This document shows positions 33,217-44,715 of a stretch of 64,000 nt of DNA, in pieces (positions within the stretch are counted from its first letter, which is position 1; every line of letters begins with the position of its first letter). The DNA is from Ectobius pallidus (lineage: Eukaryota; Arthropoda; Insecta; Blattodea; Ectobiidae): assembly GCA_964059195.1 (NCBI GenBank), contig CAXKWD010000009.1, forward strand, positions 148,671,890 to 148,735,889, given 5' to 3'. Under the pieces are notes generated by a model. That model saw only the letters and a program-made list of their open reading frames with translations, searched no databases and was not told where the DNA came from. The position numbers and the translations under genes were made by a program.

Positions 33217-33830
33217 TAGGGTTCGGATCTTTATGACACATATTTTTATCCTGACCTCCATTCTCGCCGTAAAAACACAAATTAAACATGAACTGCAAAT
33301 TTGTTATCCCAATCGGAAAGTATTTATTTTGGATATGAAGTCATATCTTGGTCATTTTTATGGTCTTGGTCATATTTGCAATTTAACGTCATATTTCAGT
33401 TATAAATTGATAAAACAGCACAATTATGCAGTACGTGCACTAAATATTGTCAATTTAAATTTTTTCAGACAAACATTTCGGTTTTACTGTAAATGAAATG
33501 TGAAGGGTCAATAAGAAGTAATAGCACAATTACCTCTTCCTCCTTGTTGTTAGCAACTTCCAATAGACATGTTTAGAAAATATTTTCAATCTGGAAACAT
33601 TAACGTATTAGAAGTTCTTTACAAGTAAAACTGTTAATAGCCTGTAAAATTGTTAAAAAGTGATTATCTGATTCAATTAATACTTCAGTGTCATTAAACG
33701 TTTAAAATTGGAACATTTGTTTTGAGAAAATATGTTCTTTTATGAAGTCATATTTAGGATTTTTGGGTCATATTGACTAATTTTAAGGTCATATTTTCCA
33801 CTTTATTAGGTCATAAACATCCGAACCCTA
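33217..33830. mobile_element. hAT element, 614 bp (TAGGGTTCGGAT family)
   Basis: Ends TAGGGTTCGGATCTTTATGA and the inverse of TAGGGTTCGGATGTTTATGA. Left duplication GTAATAAA (33209-33216). The right duplication is CTAA (33831-33834) plus TAAA (34682-34685), split by the Helitron, matching seven of eight. Related copies: 44077-44707 and, decayed, 8316-8760. Confidence 0.88.
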
Positions 33831-33834
33831 CTAA

Positions 33835-34681
33835 TCTCTATATATATAAAAGGCTTTGTCCTGACTGACTGACTGACTGAATGAATGACTGACTGACTGA
33901 TTGACTGAATGACAGGAATCAACGTACAGCCTAAACTATAACAGGTAGAGACTTGGAATTTTGACAGTACCTTCGTTTCATAATGTAGGTGCTCACTAAG
34001 AAAGGATTTTGAAAAATTCTGATTCTAAATGCCAAAAATTAAATGTTTTTGAAAATACTTAATCCCTTTTTACATAGAATTATCAATTCCAAATCACAGA
34101 ATATATTGTTGGCAAATGGTATCAGGTGGGCTTGGAAAAAACAAATGAAATGCACTTTTGACAAATAAGAGAAGTTATCAAAATAATTCATGTTATAAAT
34201 AAATATTACAGAATGAAATCCACTAAAATAATGGAATCACATAACTTTTTCTCTACCCTGGACATAGAGAAAACAAAACGAGGTATGGTAATGTGTATAT
34301 TATTATATTATATCGCAGGTTTTTGGAGAGAAAAGTATGAAAGTGATAATGCTTTATGGTAACATAAGAGTGGGATATTTCCCGCCTCGATATTACAATT
34401 TTATGTTACAGGAATTTCTGTTTCTTCTTATTTAAACCTCTACCAGGCTTGCTGTGCACTGTACAAGCGATGGGATGCAAAATTCTAGATCCTCTATGAG
34501 CCATAAAAAACTATATCAAGCGTTTTCTGAGGGAATAGTTTGAGTGTAATAAGTCGTTCTTCCTATTTAAAATTATAAATGCCTATATAAGGACCTAGAA
34601 TTTAAAATTGAAAATCCTTCATAAGCTAATTTCCAAATTACAAAATACAAAACCCGGGAGACGCCGGGTCTTTTAAGCTAG
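33835..34681 (+). mobile_element. Non-autonomous Helitron, 847 bp
   Basis: Begins TCTCTATATATATAAAAGGC and ends with a GC hairpin and CTAG (ACCCGGGAGACGCCGGGT ... CTAG), inserted between A and T. Both borders are confirmed because it splits the target duplication of the hAT at 33217-33830. A (GACT)n stretch follows the 5' end. No Rep/helicase. Partial relatives at 32810-32988 and 55005-55325. Confidence 0.9.
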
Positions 34682-35138
34682 TAAAATATGTAATAATCAT
34701 AAAATATGTAGTTTAAAATTATTTTTAATGCAATAAATATAGGAAAATGTTCACCTAAGCTATAACACGCTACCTCTAATTTTGACAGTGAGTGAAAATT
34801 GTATAACTTACCAAATTAAAGCCATAATAAAAATGCTTCAGGCATTTTTGTAATGTAATGCACTTAAGTTTGTGAAGAAATATGCAACCTTTTGTCCTCG
34901 TGCTCTGAAAACTCACTTTTTGAACCCGATTGTCCCATTTGAGTTTATTGTACCTGTTTAGAAGATACAGGATGTTTGTTGTTTGTGTGCAATGCACTGT
35001 GTAAATATTGGTCAAGCTGTAACTTCATGGAACATCCTATAGTTCTGTTACATGCTTAAAAGATTACCACTTTCCCGTCCATTGTAAAATATTCAATACT
35101 TGACCACTGTCTTAGTTTTAAACACAAGACTAGATCCT
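34682..35138. other. Long intron, nothing recognised
   Basis: No coding signal or paired element ends. Confidence 0.3.
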
Positions 35139-35141
35139 TAA

Positions 35142-36093
35142 GGCAGCGTTCACACTGAGGCGATAAGCGATTTATCGGAAGGAATTTGTTGCGGCGATAT
35201 ATTGCTAGGAAGGTTCACACAGCGAGCGATAAATCGGCGCGACCTGGGCGATAAAAATTCCCTTTAGGCAGGCCTACAGGCTGAGGTAGATTTCGATGTG
35301 CTAAATATCGCCTTATATGAGAGCTATCGAGAAACCAGTTACTGATTTGTAGAGTACTCATCAAGCGCTTTTCAACGATACCCCATAAGACGTGGTTTAA
35401 AAAATTTCGAACTTCAATCCCCCAACCAACCACCCCAACTCTTACCACCAAAACTCCCGAATCGTTGGTGTCACTGTGAACTCCATAGGGAGTTCTCTAA
35501 TTTATTCAAACAAAGTTTCCCTCTATACTTCATAGGAGCCGAGATATACATATTTCAAAATTTCTACCCCTCCCCGACCAAATGACCTGGGGCCAAATTT
35601 GGTCATTAACGAACTTGTCCGAACTATTGGGCCTAGAAATAACATAATAAAATTTGGTTCAAATATCTTCAAAATTATGGCTGCTAGCGTGTAAAGATAT
35701 ATATATATCACTTTTTTTTTTTTTTTGAACGGGCGGTGGTTTCGTACTTAGGGAAGCATTAAACATAAAGATATGAAATAATTTTTCGAAAGTCATGACA
35801 TGGTATCGATTGCAATAGGTAGATTTTTCTTCGAAATCTACCTAAAATGTGGTGGGAACACAATCTTCACTACAAAAGTTAGAATATCGTAAGCAACAAA
35901 TCGCTCAGGCGACTAGCATGCTGCACTTCGAGCGATATAGCACTTGCGATATGTTGCGCTATCGCGTGAGTGTGAACCTTTTTTATCGCCTCCCTTTAGA
36001 TTTCAAGTAAATATATCTATCCGTGCGTGTCGCGTATCGTATATCGCTCGCGATATATCGCTTATCGCTTATCGCCTGAGTGTGAACCCTGCC
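35142..36093. mobile_element. PIF/Harbinger-type element, 952 bp, rich in GCGATA iterations
   Basis: Ends GGCAGCGTTCACACTGAGGC and the inverse of GGCAGGGTTCACACTCAGGC, flanked by TAA (35139-35141, 36094-36096). Subterminal regions repeat CGATAAGCGAT, GCGATATA and AGCGATAAATCG many times. An internal hairpin GGTAGATTTTTCTTCGAAAT at 35819 and GAACGGGCGGTGGTTTCG at 35728 recur inverted at 63857-63972. Confidence 0.82.
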
Positions 36094-36528
36094 TAAGACT
36101 TCCTAGAAAAACTATTTGTATGGTGCAAAGAACCGTATTTTTGTTTATACCTGAAACTTGGCTGTAATCCTTCCTAATCCCCTGTTTTCAATTTGTAGTA
36201 CAAAGACCAATGCACTTGGCTAGCCCAAGTTCTGAGAAACGATACAACTGAGGCACCCAGTATTTTGCATTTGTGTTGGAATTCACAGAGTTATAGAAGA
36301 ATTATCCCTACCTTTGGCAACTGCAATGTTTTCTTTTTAAAATAAAATTAGCTAATTTTATTAGTCACTAAAAAAAAGCTTTACATGATATGTAAAATAT
36401 GTAATATTACTATGAATATGTAAATATGTGTTAAAATGAAACCCTACTATAATCATATTAGAAGCTGAAATAGCCGAGATTTTTCATTTTTAGTAGCGTA
36501 CAAGTAAGGAAATAGAATATGTAATTAC

Positions 36529-37022
36529 CAGGGCCCGAATTCTGATGACCTAAAATTGTTTGAAAAATGACCTATAAAATGACCTTTCATTTTAAAGAAA
36601 ATTACTTAATAATTATAAAAAATGACCTAAAAACTGATATTTTATTTATAAAAAATTATTGTACACAGAAAGTATAGACTAATTTGTACATAATTCTAAA
36701 AAGTGTAAATGTAAAAGGGATATCGTAGGTCTTTAAAGTAGATTCTACAAAAATGTTGCATTATAGTAACCTAGTCATTTATCTAAAGTAAATGCATAAA
36801 AATTACAAAATTAGGAAGCAAATGACACAAAAATGACAAAATAATGATGTAAAATTGAAATAAACGGCCTACAAATATAAAATTGCATAAAATGACAAAA
36901 AAATGACCTAATAAAAATAAATTTCCATAATCTAGAGGCCATGATTAGGATTTATCTACAAGTTGGCAATGTATGTGCAGCATCAATAAAAAGATTACAT
37001 GTCATTAGAATCCGGGGCACTG
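36529..37022. mobile_element. hAT MITE, 494 bp (CAGGGCCCGAATTCTGATGA)
   Basis: The right end is CATTAGAATCCGGGGCACTG. A perfect 8-bp duplication GTAATTAC flanks it (36521-36528, 37023-37030). The interior repeats AAATGACCTA many times. Confidence 0.88.
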
Positions 37023-37434
37023 GTAATTACATACTCATTCGGGCCCTATTTATAAACAAACAATTTCGTCCGAATTAATCCAAAATGTTATGGTAATTAA
37101 AAAGGCGATGCTGCGATGGAATCTTAAAAAAAAAAAAAACAGTGGGAAAGTAGGCTATCAACTGAAGACATTTTTGCAATGACATTAGATAAAATGAGTT
37201 TATTGTTTAGAGATAAGATAATTACAGTTGGGCATGATAATGAACTAGACTGATAAGAGCATGCACTGACTAACAAGCTGCATGAAATCTTGTGTTTCGT
37301 GAGACGGGAGCTGGGAGGTGCAAACCTGCTGGCCTTCATGGAACCTGTCTGGCCTGTCTTCATCTGCTCTCTCCTCAACACTCACCCACAAGTGGAACAT
37401 TTTCTATTACGTTATTACACTATCTTACTACAGT

Positions 37435-38890
37435 AGATTACTGTTTATCATCATGGCCGACCTTTCAACTCTAATTCAGTAATTTAATACCGACAGAGGC
37501 ATTCAGATGGTTGCAATACGAAAGTTGCTCATTTTTAGTCAATATTTAAGAATGATATTTTTTGGTTCACAACTAGGCCTATAATATCGAAAATGTTCGT
37601 TTCATTTCTACCATAAAAATAATACAAAATTTCTAGCTGTTCCACATGAACACAGCAATTGACGAAATAAAACTAGTACATTAGTAGAACTCAAAAGTTT
37701 CACTTCTGCTGCTAGCTCTATTTCGATCCTCGTCTGTATAGTTCTAAAATCACATTACTTATTTATTTATTAAGTGCCAGTATGGTGCTTTATGAGATTG
37801 TGTGGGGGACGAAAAACTGTCTGTCCGTGCGTCTGTACGCACCATAACTCAAGTACGCTTTTTCGGATTTTCATGAAACTTGGTATAAACATTCAAAATG
37901 TCGATGGGAAGAACCCTATTGATATTGAACCAAATCGGTTCACCGGTACCAGAGTAATGCCCAATTTAGTGCCTATTTGAATAGATTATGGCGCCTTTCT
38001 CGCCATCACTCAAATACGCTCAAACGGATTTCCATGAAACTTGGTATACCCATTTATGACGTCCATGAGAAGTGCCCTATTGAATTTGTACCTAATCTGT
38101 TGACCGGTACCGGAGTAAAACCCAATTTAGTGTATATTTTAAAGACGCGGTAACTCAAATACGCTTTACCGGATTTTTATGAAACTTGGTATACACATTT
38201 ACAATGTCCGTGGGAAGAAGTCTATTCATAATCGATAAAATCGGTTGATCTGTTTCGGAGTAATGCTCAATTTAGTGCCTATTTTATGGCAATATACGTA
38301 TTCGAAAGAATTTATAAAAAAATGAAAATCAGTTATCTTGACAACATAGCCTATTGTTTTACTGTGATCTTATAAGGCCTTGGAAATTAAAATACAGGTA
38401 GCTATGACAAAAAACACTAGACCGTTAAAATGACCCAGGTGGCCGAGATGGTAGACCTTTCTTCTTCCGTAAGCCCTGCTTAATGAATAAATCTGGAGCT
38501 TAACTTGGAAATCAATTAAAAAAACATATTCTGCATATCATAATTGCAGTCATAACTGATTAAACAAAAACATACTGGCACTTTTTTACATCAGTTTACC
38601 TGATTTTATTTATACTTATTTTTATGGTAGAAATAAAACAAAACTTTTCGATATTATAGGGTCTGTATAATTCTAAAATCACATTACTTCTTATTAGATT
38701 GCTGTTTATCATCATGGCTGACCTTTCAACTCTAATTCAGTAGTTTAATCCCGACAGGGGCATTCAGATGGCTGCAATACGAAAGTTGGTAATTTTTATG
38801 TCACCAAAATTTAAGAAAGGTATTTTTTTTGGTTCACAACTACGCCTACAATAGCAAAACTTCTGGTTTTATTTCTATGGAAAATTCATT
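37435..38890 (+). repeat. Composite dispersed repeat, copy 2, with three tandem units and flanking direct duplicates
   Basis: 37435-37620 and 38695-38880 are direct copies (TGTTTATCATCATGGC, TTTCAACTCTAATTCAGT). Between them 37770-38300 has three tandem units of about 155 bp, each with ACTCAAATACGCT, ATGAAACTTGGTATA and GTAATGCCCAATTTAG-type blocks. 38457-38605 repeats 1478-1620. Confidence 0.72.
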
Positions 38891-39389
38891 TTGAAAGTTG
38901 GATGCTTCCGTATTAACTTGGGTGCGTTATGTTTTAAAACTGTTTACATGACCAGTTATTATGTTGGCAAGGCAATCAAGTATTCTTATCAGAATCATTA
39001 CTGACGCAAGCCTTTGTTTGATAAACTAAAAATTATGACAGTAGTAACACGCGGTTTCTTGCATTAAGCAGCAAACAACACTTAAAAGGCAAAACCGCTA
39101 GACGACTAAACAATCAAATCAACTTAAAATATAGTAACTAGCTCACGATATCAGCCTTCTTTCAGTTGGTACTCGTGTGCTATTGCTTTATGCACTGTTT
39201 TTGGTTGATAACATCTGATCCCGCTGAACAAGTAGTTCAAAGCAAAGCACTGTTCATACAATCAGCTGACATCAACAATCTTATCTGTTATCTCAAATAC
39301 TACATGATTTATCATACACACGCTTACATCTTATTACGCAAAGGAGCATCTTTACTTCCCACACTAATGAGATCTTTCTTATACCAGTT

Positions 39390-40255
39390 ATATAGAATAC
39401 AGAATACAGAAAAGACCCAAGTTTTAGCACTAACATACAGTAATAGTAATAGTCACAAAGTAGACAATGAGAACGACTCTGTTAATTTTTTGGGGTTCTT
39501 GATAGATAAAAATTTAGATTGGGAGAATCATATTATGAGAATTGAATCCAAGGCTTGTAAAGGGGTTTATGTAATACGTAGGTTAAGATTGTCTGTAAGT
39601 TTGAAGGTTCTTAAAACAGTTTATTTTGCACAAATACATAGTCATTTGAGCTATGGTACACTACTGTGGGGCCAACAGTCTTCGGCTTTAAGGCTACTGA
39701 AAATCCAAAAGAAATGTGTAAGATTAATGTGTGGGCTTTCTTTCCGTGGTCACTGTAGGTCGAGTTTTATTAAGTTGGGTATTATGACAGTACCAGCCAT
39801 TTTTATTTATCAGTGCCTTCTTTATATGAAGGAGAACCTTTATCTTTATGATGAGTTAGGCTCAACACATAGTTATTAAACCAGAAATAGAAATTGTCTG
39901 GAATTACCCAGGTGCAATTATAGCAAAACACAAAAAACCTTTTATTACTTGTCTATTAAATTTTATAATGCTCTTCCTTTGTCTGTAAAACTGTTACCAT
40001 ACCCCAGATTCAAGAAAGAATTACAAACAATCTTGACCAATAACTGTATATATAAAGTAGAGGAATTCTTCGATATTAATTTTGCTGTTTAAAAGTTATG
40101 ACAATGTATTGATTATTTTAGCATGTTATTAGAGTAATAATTTTGATGTTAGTAGTAGTTTATTTTGATGTTAGTAGTAGTTTATTTAGATTTGACGGTT
40201 GTAATACATTTGATGTACTCATTTGTTACTACAATAAAGATTGATTGATTTATTT
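39390..40255 (+). pseudogene. Non-LTR retrotransposon RT C-terminal part (CR1/jockey-like)
   Basis: In-frame translation includes NFLGFLIDKNLDWENHIMRI, HSHLSYGTLLWGQQSS and IQKKCVRLMCGL, the post-palm/thumb region of LINE reverse transcriptases. After one nonsense codon at 39878 the same frame continues TRNRNCLELPRCNYSKTQKT, FYYLSIKFYNALP and ends at about 40092. The 3' UTR ends in ATTGATTGATTTATTTATTT. The catalytic palm and 5' half are missing. Confidence 0.85.
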
Positions 40256-41053
40256 ATTTATAACTCCATTTTTCAATCGGCTCAGCTTGGACTGTTTGAG
40301 AGAATTCCAAACATGGAAAAATCTAACATGTATAATAATCAGGAAAAGGAAAACATGTATTGATTTAAGCATTTAAAAGTCTAATCAAAACCTCTCAAAT
40401 ATAGGCTATATTAACATCTTAATATTAAAGGTTTATCATACCTATCCTATGAATAGGGGGAAGAAATGTTATTACTTTTAGGAGATCTCATATTATATGT
40501 ACAGGGAAAAAAAATGTTCCACATTAACCAGAGTGAATAAATTGGTTTGTTCATTAGGACTATAACGAAAGGGAAAGGCATTCAATGACCATAAATAGAA
40601 GTGTTCATTAAACACCAAATCACGGACTGATTATTTCCAATCAGATTAACTTTGAGCCTTGCATAGGATTCCATATTATCGTTGCCACCCATCTTCCCTA
40701 AAAGTTGAGCAAATTTTACTTACATTGTGAGCAGACAAATATTTAACAAGGTAAGGTAGATTTTTTAATGTTTCCTTCGTAAAACTATTCTAATTAGTGT
40801 AGTTGTATCTACAAAACACATATAAAACTACTTTCATCTAGAATATCTCCCATTTCGTTTAAGTTTCCAAGTTGTGCAATATAAAAATAAGCAGCAGTGT
40901 GCATATATCTGTAAGACAGATGGCTCGATATATACAAGAGCAGTTCTGTAAATCAACTGCAAATACTGTATTTGTTGTAGAAGCCCTTTTCATTCTGTCA
41001 TTTTGCCGGCAAGGCTAGTGGTGATCTCATGCACCTGATCACAGCAGGTAATA
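40256..41053. other. Long intron, nothing recognised
   Basis: AT-rich, with no paired element ends or exon signals. Confidence 0.3.
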
Positions 41054-41348
41054 TCTAAGAGTAGGGTGACCATAACATTATGACCATAAAACAAGCAATA
41101 TTCACTGTACCCACCCCCTGAAAAATACATTATTATTATAATCATCAAGAACTGACGGGGTCGGGGGAAGATAGCACTAACCCATACAAACCTCAATTCA
41201 GATATTACATTTTTTTAAAAAATTTCAAATCTGCAAATCTTATTTTTTTCTTTCTTTTGGTACATATTCTGTTAGTAACAAGATTTATTGACAGAATTAG
41301 TCTATGCTCAGAAACTCTGGAATAAATAGTGACTAAGAAAAAATATAT

Positions 41349-42620
41349 GGGTGATTCTTCAAATACGGGAAAATTTGCGTTCCGGAGTGATATTTCCCTT
41401 CAAATTCAACTTTAAAAAAATGAAAATAAAAGTTTGTTTCTACTACTTCCATACTACAACTATCAGTTTGAAATGTCACTAACTTTAAATTCTGATATTC
41501 CAAAATCGAATTTAATTCAATGAAATGTCATCCACATGCCCTGTCCCAAACCTCGGTTTTGTATATTCTAATGCATTTTTCCACAAAACAAAATGTTATT
41601 TCCTTTTCAACTTTTTTCCTGTCAATGAGTATGAATGGGTGAAGAATATTAACCCCTAAAAAATAAAATGAAATAAAATTGTCACCCCACCTAATGAACA
41701 TAAAGAATGTCCCAAGGGTTTTTGGTCATCCACATGGCTGAAAAGAATGGAATTTTTTCTGCACAAATGAGAAATTTGTAAAACTGGCAACAGTGTTAGA
41801 AAGCCAACAGGGCAGCTTGTGGTTGAATTGTAAGGTTGAATTTTGCTTGCTTACAAACAGTTTGGGATTAACAAAGGACTTTGCATCATTTTCAAGGAAA
41901 ACGTTTTTATTCCCCGTCATTAACATGGCTTCTAGAAAGTAGGCAGAAAGTGAATATTAATTAATTTTGATTATGCACTATGATAAACCTTCCAATTCAA
42001 AGTACCTGACTGAAGTTGAGCCTACAGAGGTTTAGAAATGGCTTGCTGAGACCACTTAAACTCCTTTTTTGTCATTCACATGCCTGATTTTTGTGTCATC
42101 CACATGTCTCATGAAGGGGTATGTGGATGACTCTGAAGTCATTTAGATGATAAATGTAGGATACTATTGTGTTTGCGGAGTCTGTGACCTGTACTTAAGA
42201 TCTTAAAACGGATTAAATGAATTTCTGCTTGATTCCCCCCTCCCCCAAAACCATAAAAACACAGTCTCGTTAAAATTACATTAATTCCGGAGTATGCACA
42301 CAAATTTGCAAATTTGATGCAAAATCAACTGAAGTATGCTGAGAAAAATATGAAATCACATAAAGAAAAGCAGATTGTTGCCAAAGTTAGTCATTAATGT
42401 GGCCTTCTGCCATCCACATGTACACGGATGTCATCCACATGGCTTTAAAAAAATAAAGAAATTAAAATAAATAAAAATATAAACATTTAAGCTCTGCTGG
42501 TGTCATATTATAATCAAGTAACCCCTGAAGTATTTTTGTGATTTTTTTGAGATTTTTTAAACAAAGTAAAAAATTTGGATTTTACACACTCCAGATTTTC
42601 CCGTATTTGAAGAATCACCC
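41349..42620. mobile_element. TIR element with interspersed GTCATCCACATG motif, 1272 bp
   Basis: A 26-bp perfect TIR starting GGGTGATTCTTCAAATACGG, flanked by the 4-bp duplication ATAT (41345-41348, 42621-42624). The motif GTCATCCACATG or a one-base variant occurs at 41527, 41725, 42071, 42095, 42409 and 42430, and inverted at 42120. No recognised transposase. A 4-bp duplication would fit Sola/Academ/Chapaev-like groups, but I cannot assign it. Confidence 0.85.
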
Positions 42621-42980
42621 ATATAAATAGGCCTAGTGCAAAAGTCGCAGCTTTTACAAACAGAGGGTTACCACTATCTACCTCCGTTCGACCCCTTCAA
42701 CCAATACTTTTAAAAACATGAGAATGTATAGGCCTATAGACTGTATAGGCTTAGGCCTAATAATTAATAAACATTAAAACCTCAGGCAAGTGATGAAATG
42801 ATGCATAGAAAATAAAGATTTTTTTTTTTTTAAACAAAGAGTTGTAAAGATCATACATGATCAGAACGACTGAACGTCGTCATATTTTGCTCCAAATGAT
42901 TTATCTTTTGTGAGCTGCTTAAAAGATCTACATAAAAAATACCTATGAATACATAAACGTATGAATCTCATGTGAGAAAG

Positions 42981-43196
42981 ATGGGGGAGGAGAGATTACC
43001 AAAGAAGATAATCAGACGGAATCCTCCAGGCAGAAAGAAGAAAGGCAGACGAAAGAAGACATGGTTTAATGGGATAAAAGATTAAATGAAGGAGAAAAAA
43101 CATTCCTGAGAATCTATGGGAGGATAGAGAGGCTTGGAGATTGAGAATACGGAAGATGTAGACATACATAAAAAAAAAACGTGATGATGATGATGA
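42981..43196 (+). mobile_element. LINE 3' end with (GAT)n tail
   Basis: MGEERLPKKIIRRNPPGRKK, then KGRRKKTWFNGIKD and stop, then a degraded MKE...RGLEIEN stretch: the familiar C-terminal GRPKKTW motif region of an RTE/R1-like LINE. Tail GATGATGATGATGA at 43181-43196. The minus-strand ORF over it is a shadow. Confidence 0.72.
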
Positions 43197-43614
43197 ATAC
43201 ATGAACCTTAGTTTCCTGTAGTTTTGAAGCTGCTGAGTATTAAATAAAATGTGAATGGACTGAACCACTGATGCCAAGACATGAAGAAACAATGAACTGC
43301 TTTTTAACTTTACTGAAAAACACGCTAGAATTAAAATTCCAAAGAACACATTTCAGACATTAGAAATATCTAAAACTATGATTTCTAATAAGATCTACAG
43401 GTAGCCTATACCTTTAACTCTATGTTCTATTCTCGACCTTGTTTGTAGATTTTTATAAAATGGGACACTCACACATTATTTGGAGTACTGACAGGGTAGC
43501 TGGCTTGCTCCTAAAAACAGGACTGTCTTGGTCAAAACTTATGGTCACCCTATTTAAGACAGAATTTCCACGTTTATACAACTAAATTATAGAGAGCAAT
43601 GAGCTGGTACTTAC

Positions 43615-43879
43615 TTTCTGATTTGCAAGTCGAAGAGATTCTTCAAAATGCTTGTGAACGGCTTGTTCAGCTGCCCGCTGCTTCTCTATCCTCTCCCGTT
43701 CTTGTCTATCATGCTCTAGCCTCTCCATCCGTTCCCTTTCCATCTTTTCTCTTTCTTGCCTCTCTCGTTCTAATTTATCTCTCTCTTGCCGCTCTCTCTC
43801 GCGTTCTAATCGTTCACGTTCCTTCTCACGCTCCTTGTGCTGTTTCTCAAGCTCCCGTGCTTCTTGGTTTTGCCGTTCC
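43615..43879 (-). CDS. Kdm3: Kdm3 exon 2: Glu/Arg-rich coiled coil
   Basis: One base plus 88 codons. The translation is an extended charged helix of repeating E/R/L heptads (KEREKERERLERERERQERD, then KLERERQEREKMERERMERL) ending in HKHFEESLRLANQK. Such single-helix or coiled-coil segments mediate protein contacts. Acceptor TTATTGTTACAG right of 43879 and donor AAA/GTAAGT left of 43615. The single leading base pairs with the two-base overhang of exon 1, and the end is phase 0 for exon 3. An overlapping plus-strand ORF here is a shadow. Confidence 0.85.
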
Positions 43880-44076
43880 CTGTAACAATAAGAAAATAAA
43901 ACAAAATAAGAATCTGAGTGCAGCCGATCTCGTTTGCTACTAAGTTCCTAGGTAAATACCACAATCAAGTATTTCAATGCAAGTAGATTCCAATAGCCTC
44001 AAGTAAAAGGGTTCTAAAGGGCAACAATAAATAAATTTATTTATTTAATATCTGAGCATTGACAATATGCTATAAG

Positions 44077-44707
44077 TAGGGTTCGGATGTTTATGACCTA
44101 AAAAAGTGGGAAATATGACTGCAAATATGCCCTTAAAAATGACTAAATATGACCCAAAAATCCTAAATATGACCTAATAAAATAAAGTATTTTTAAAAAA
44201 GAAATGTTCCAATTTAAAACGTATCGCGTGAATTCTACCAGATAATCACTTTTTAACAATTTTGGTGTTTTACTTGTAATGAACTCCTATTTTTAAAGAA
44301 TTTTCTCCTGTTTGCTCGCTTCATCAGCTCCAAATACTCGTAATATTTTGTAGACCTTGCGTGTCCCTATAAAATATGAACAGTTGCATTAATTTTAAAA
44401 TTTAAGGTACTATTAATTTGGCATAAACATTAAATTAATTAAATAAACATCAAATTTAACTCTACCATGTAGTACATACACTGTAAAATTGTGCTCTTTT
44501 GCAGAATTTATGACTGAAATATGACGTTAAATTACAAATATGGCCAAAATATGACCAAGTCCACAAAAAAACCCAAAATATGACTTTATATGCAAAATAA
44601 AAACTGTCCGATTAGGATAACAAGTGTACAGTTTGAGTTTAAATAGTGTTTGAGCGAGAATGGAAGTCTGGATAAAAATATGACATGTCATAAACATCCG
44701 AACCCTA
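44077..44707. mobile_element. hAT element, 631 bp (TAGGGTTCGGAT family)
   Basis: Ends TAGGGTTCGGATGTTTATGA and its exact inverse; perfect 8-bp duplication GCTATAAG (44069-44076, 44708-44715). Interior shared in inverse with 33217-33830. No transposase. It contains repeated AAATATGACC motifs. Confidence 0.93.
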
Positions 44708-44715
44708 GCTATAAG

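Larger units (their letters stand above)
41062..43552. mobile_element. hAT element (TAGGGTGACCATAA), 2.5 kb with nested insertions
   Basis: Ends TAGGGTGACCATAACATTAT and the inverse of TAGGGTGACCATAAGTTTTG, flanked by TCTAAGAG (41054-41061) and TTTAAGAC (43553-43560), six of eight. It hosts the element at 41349-42620 and a LINE tail at 42981-43196. No intact transposase. Confidence 0.78.

Noticed and set aside
32840..34000. CRISPR-like or regulatory (GACT)n arrays
   Set aside because: Simple microsatellite within Helitron 5' ends; no spacers and a eukaryotic context.
39166..39389. N-terminal part of the 237-codon ORF at 39.2 kb as RT sequence
   Set aside because: Only the part from about 39390 shows LINE motifs; the earlier codons look like chance open frame.
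43599..43943. Plus-strand 114-codon ORF
   Set aside because: Antisense shadow of the Glu/Arg-rich Kdm3 exon 2.
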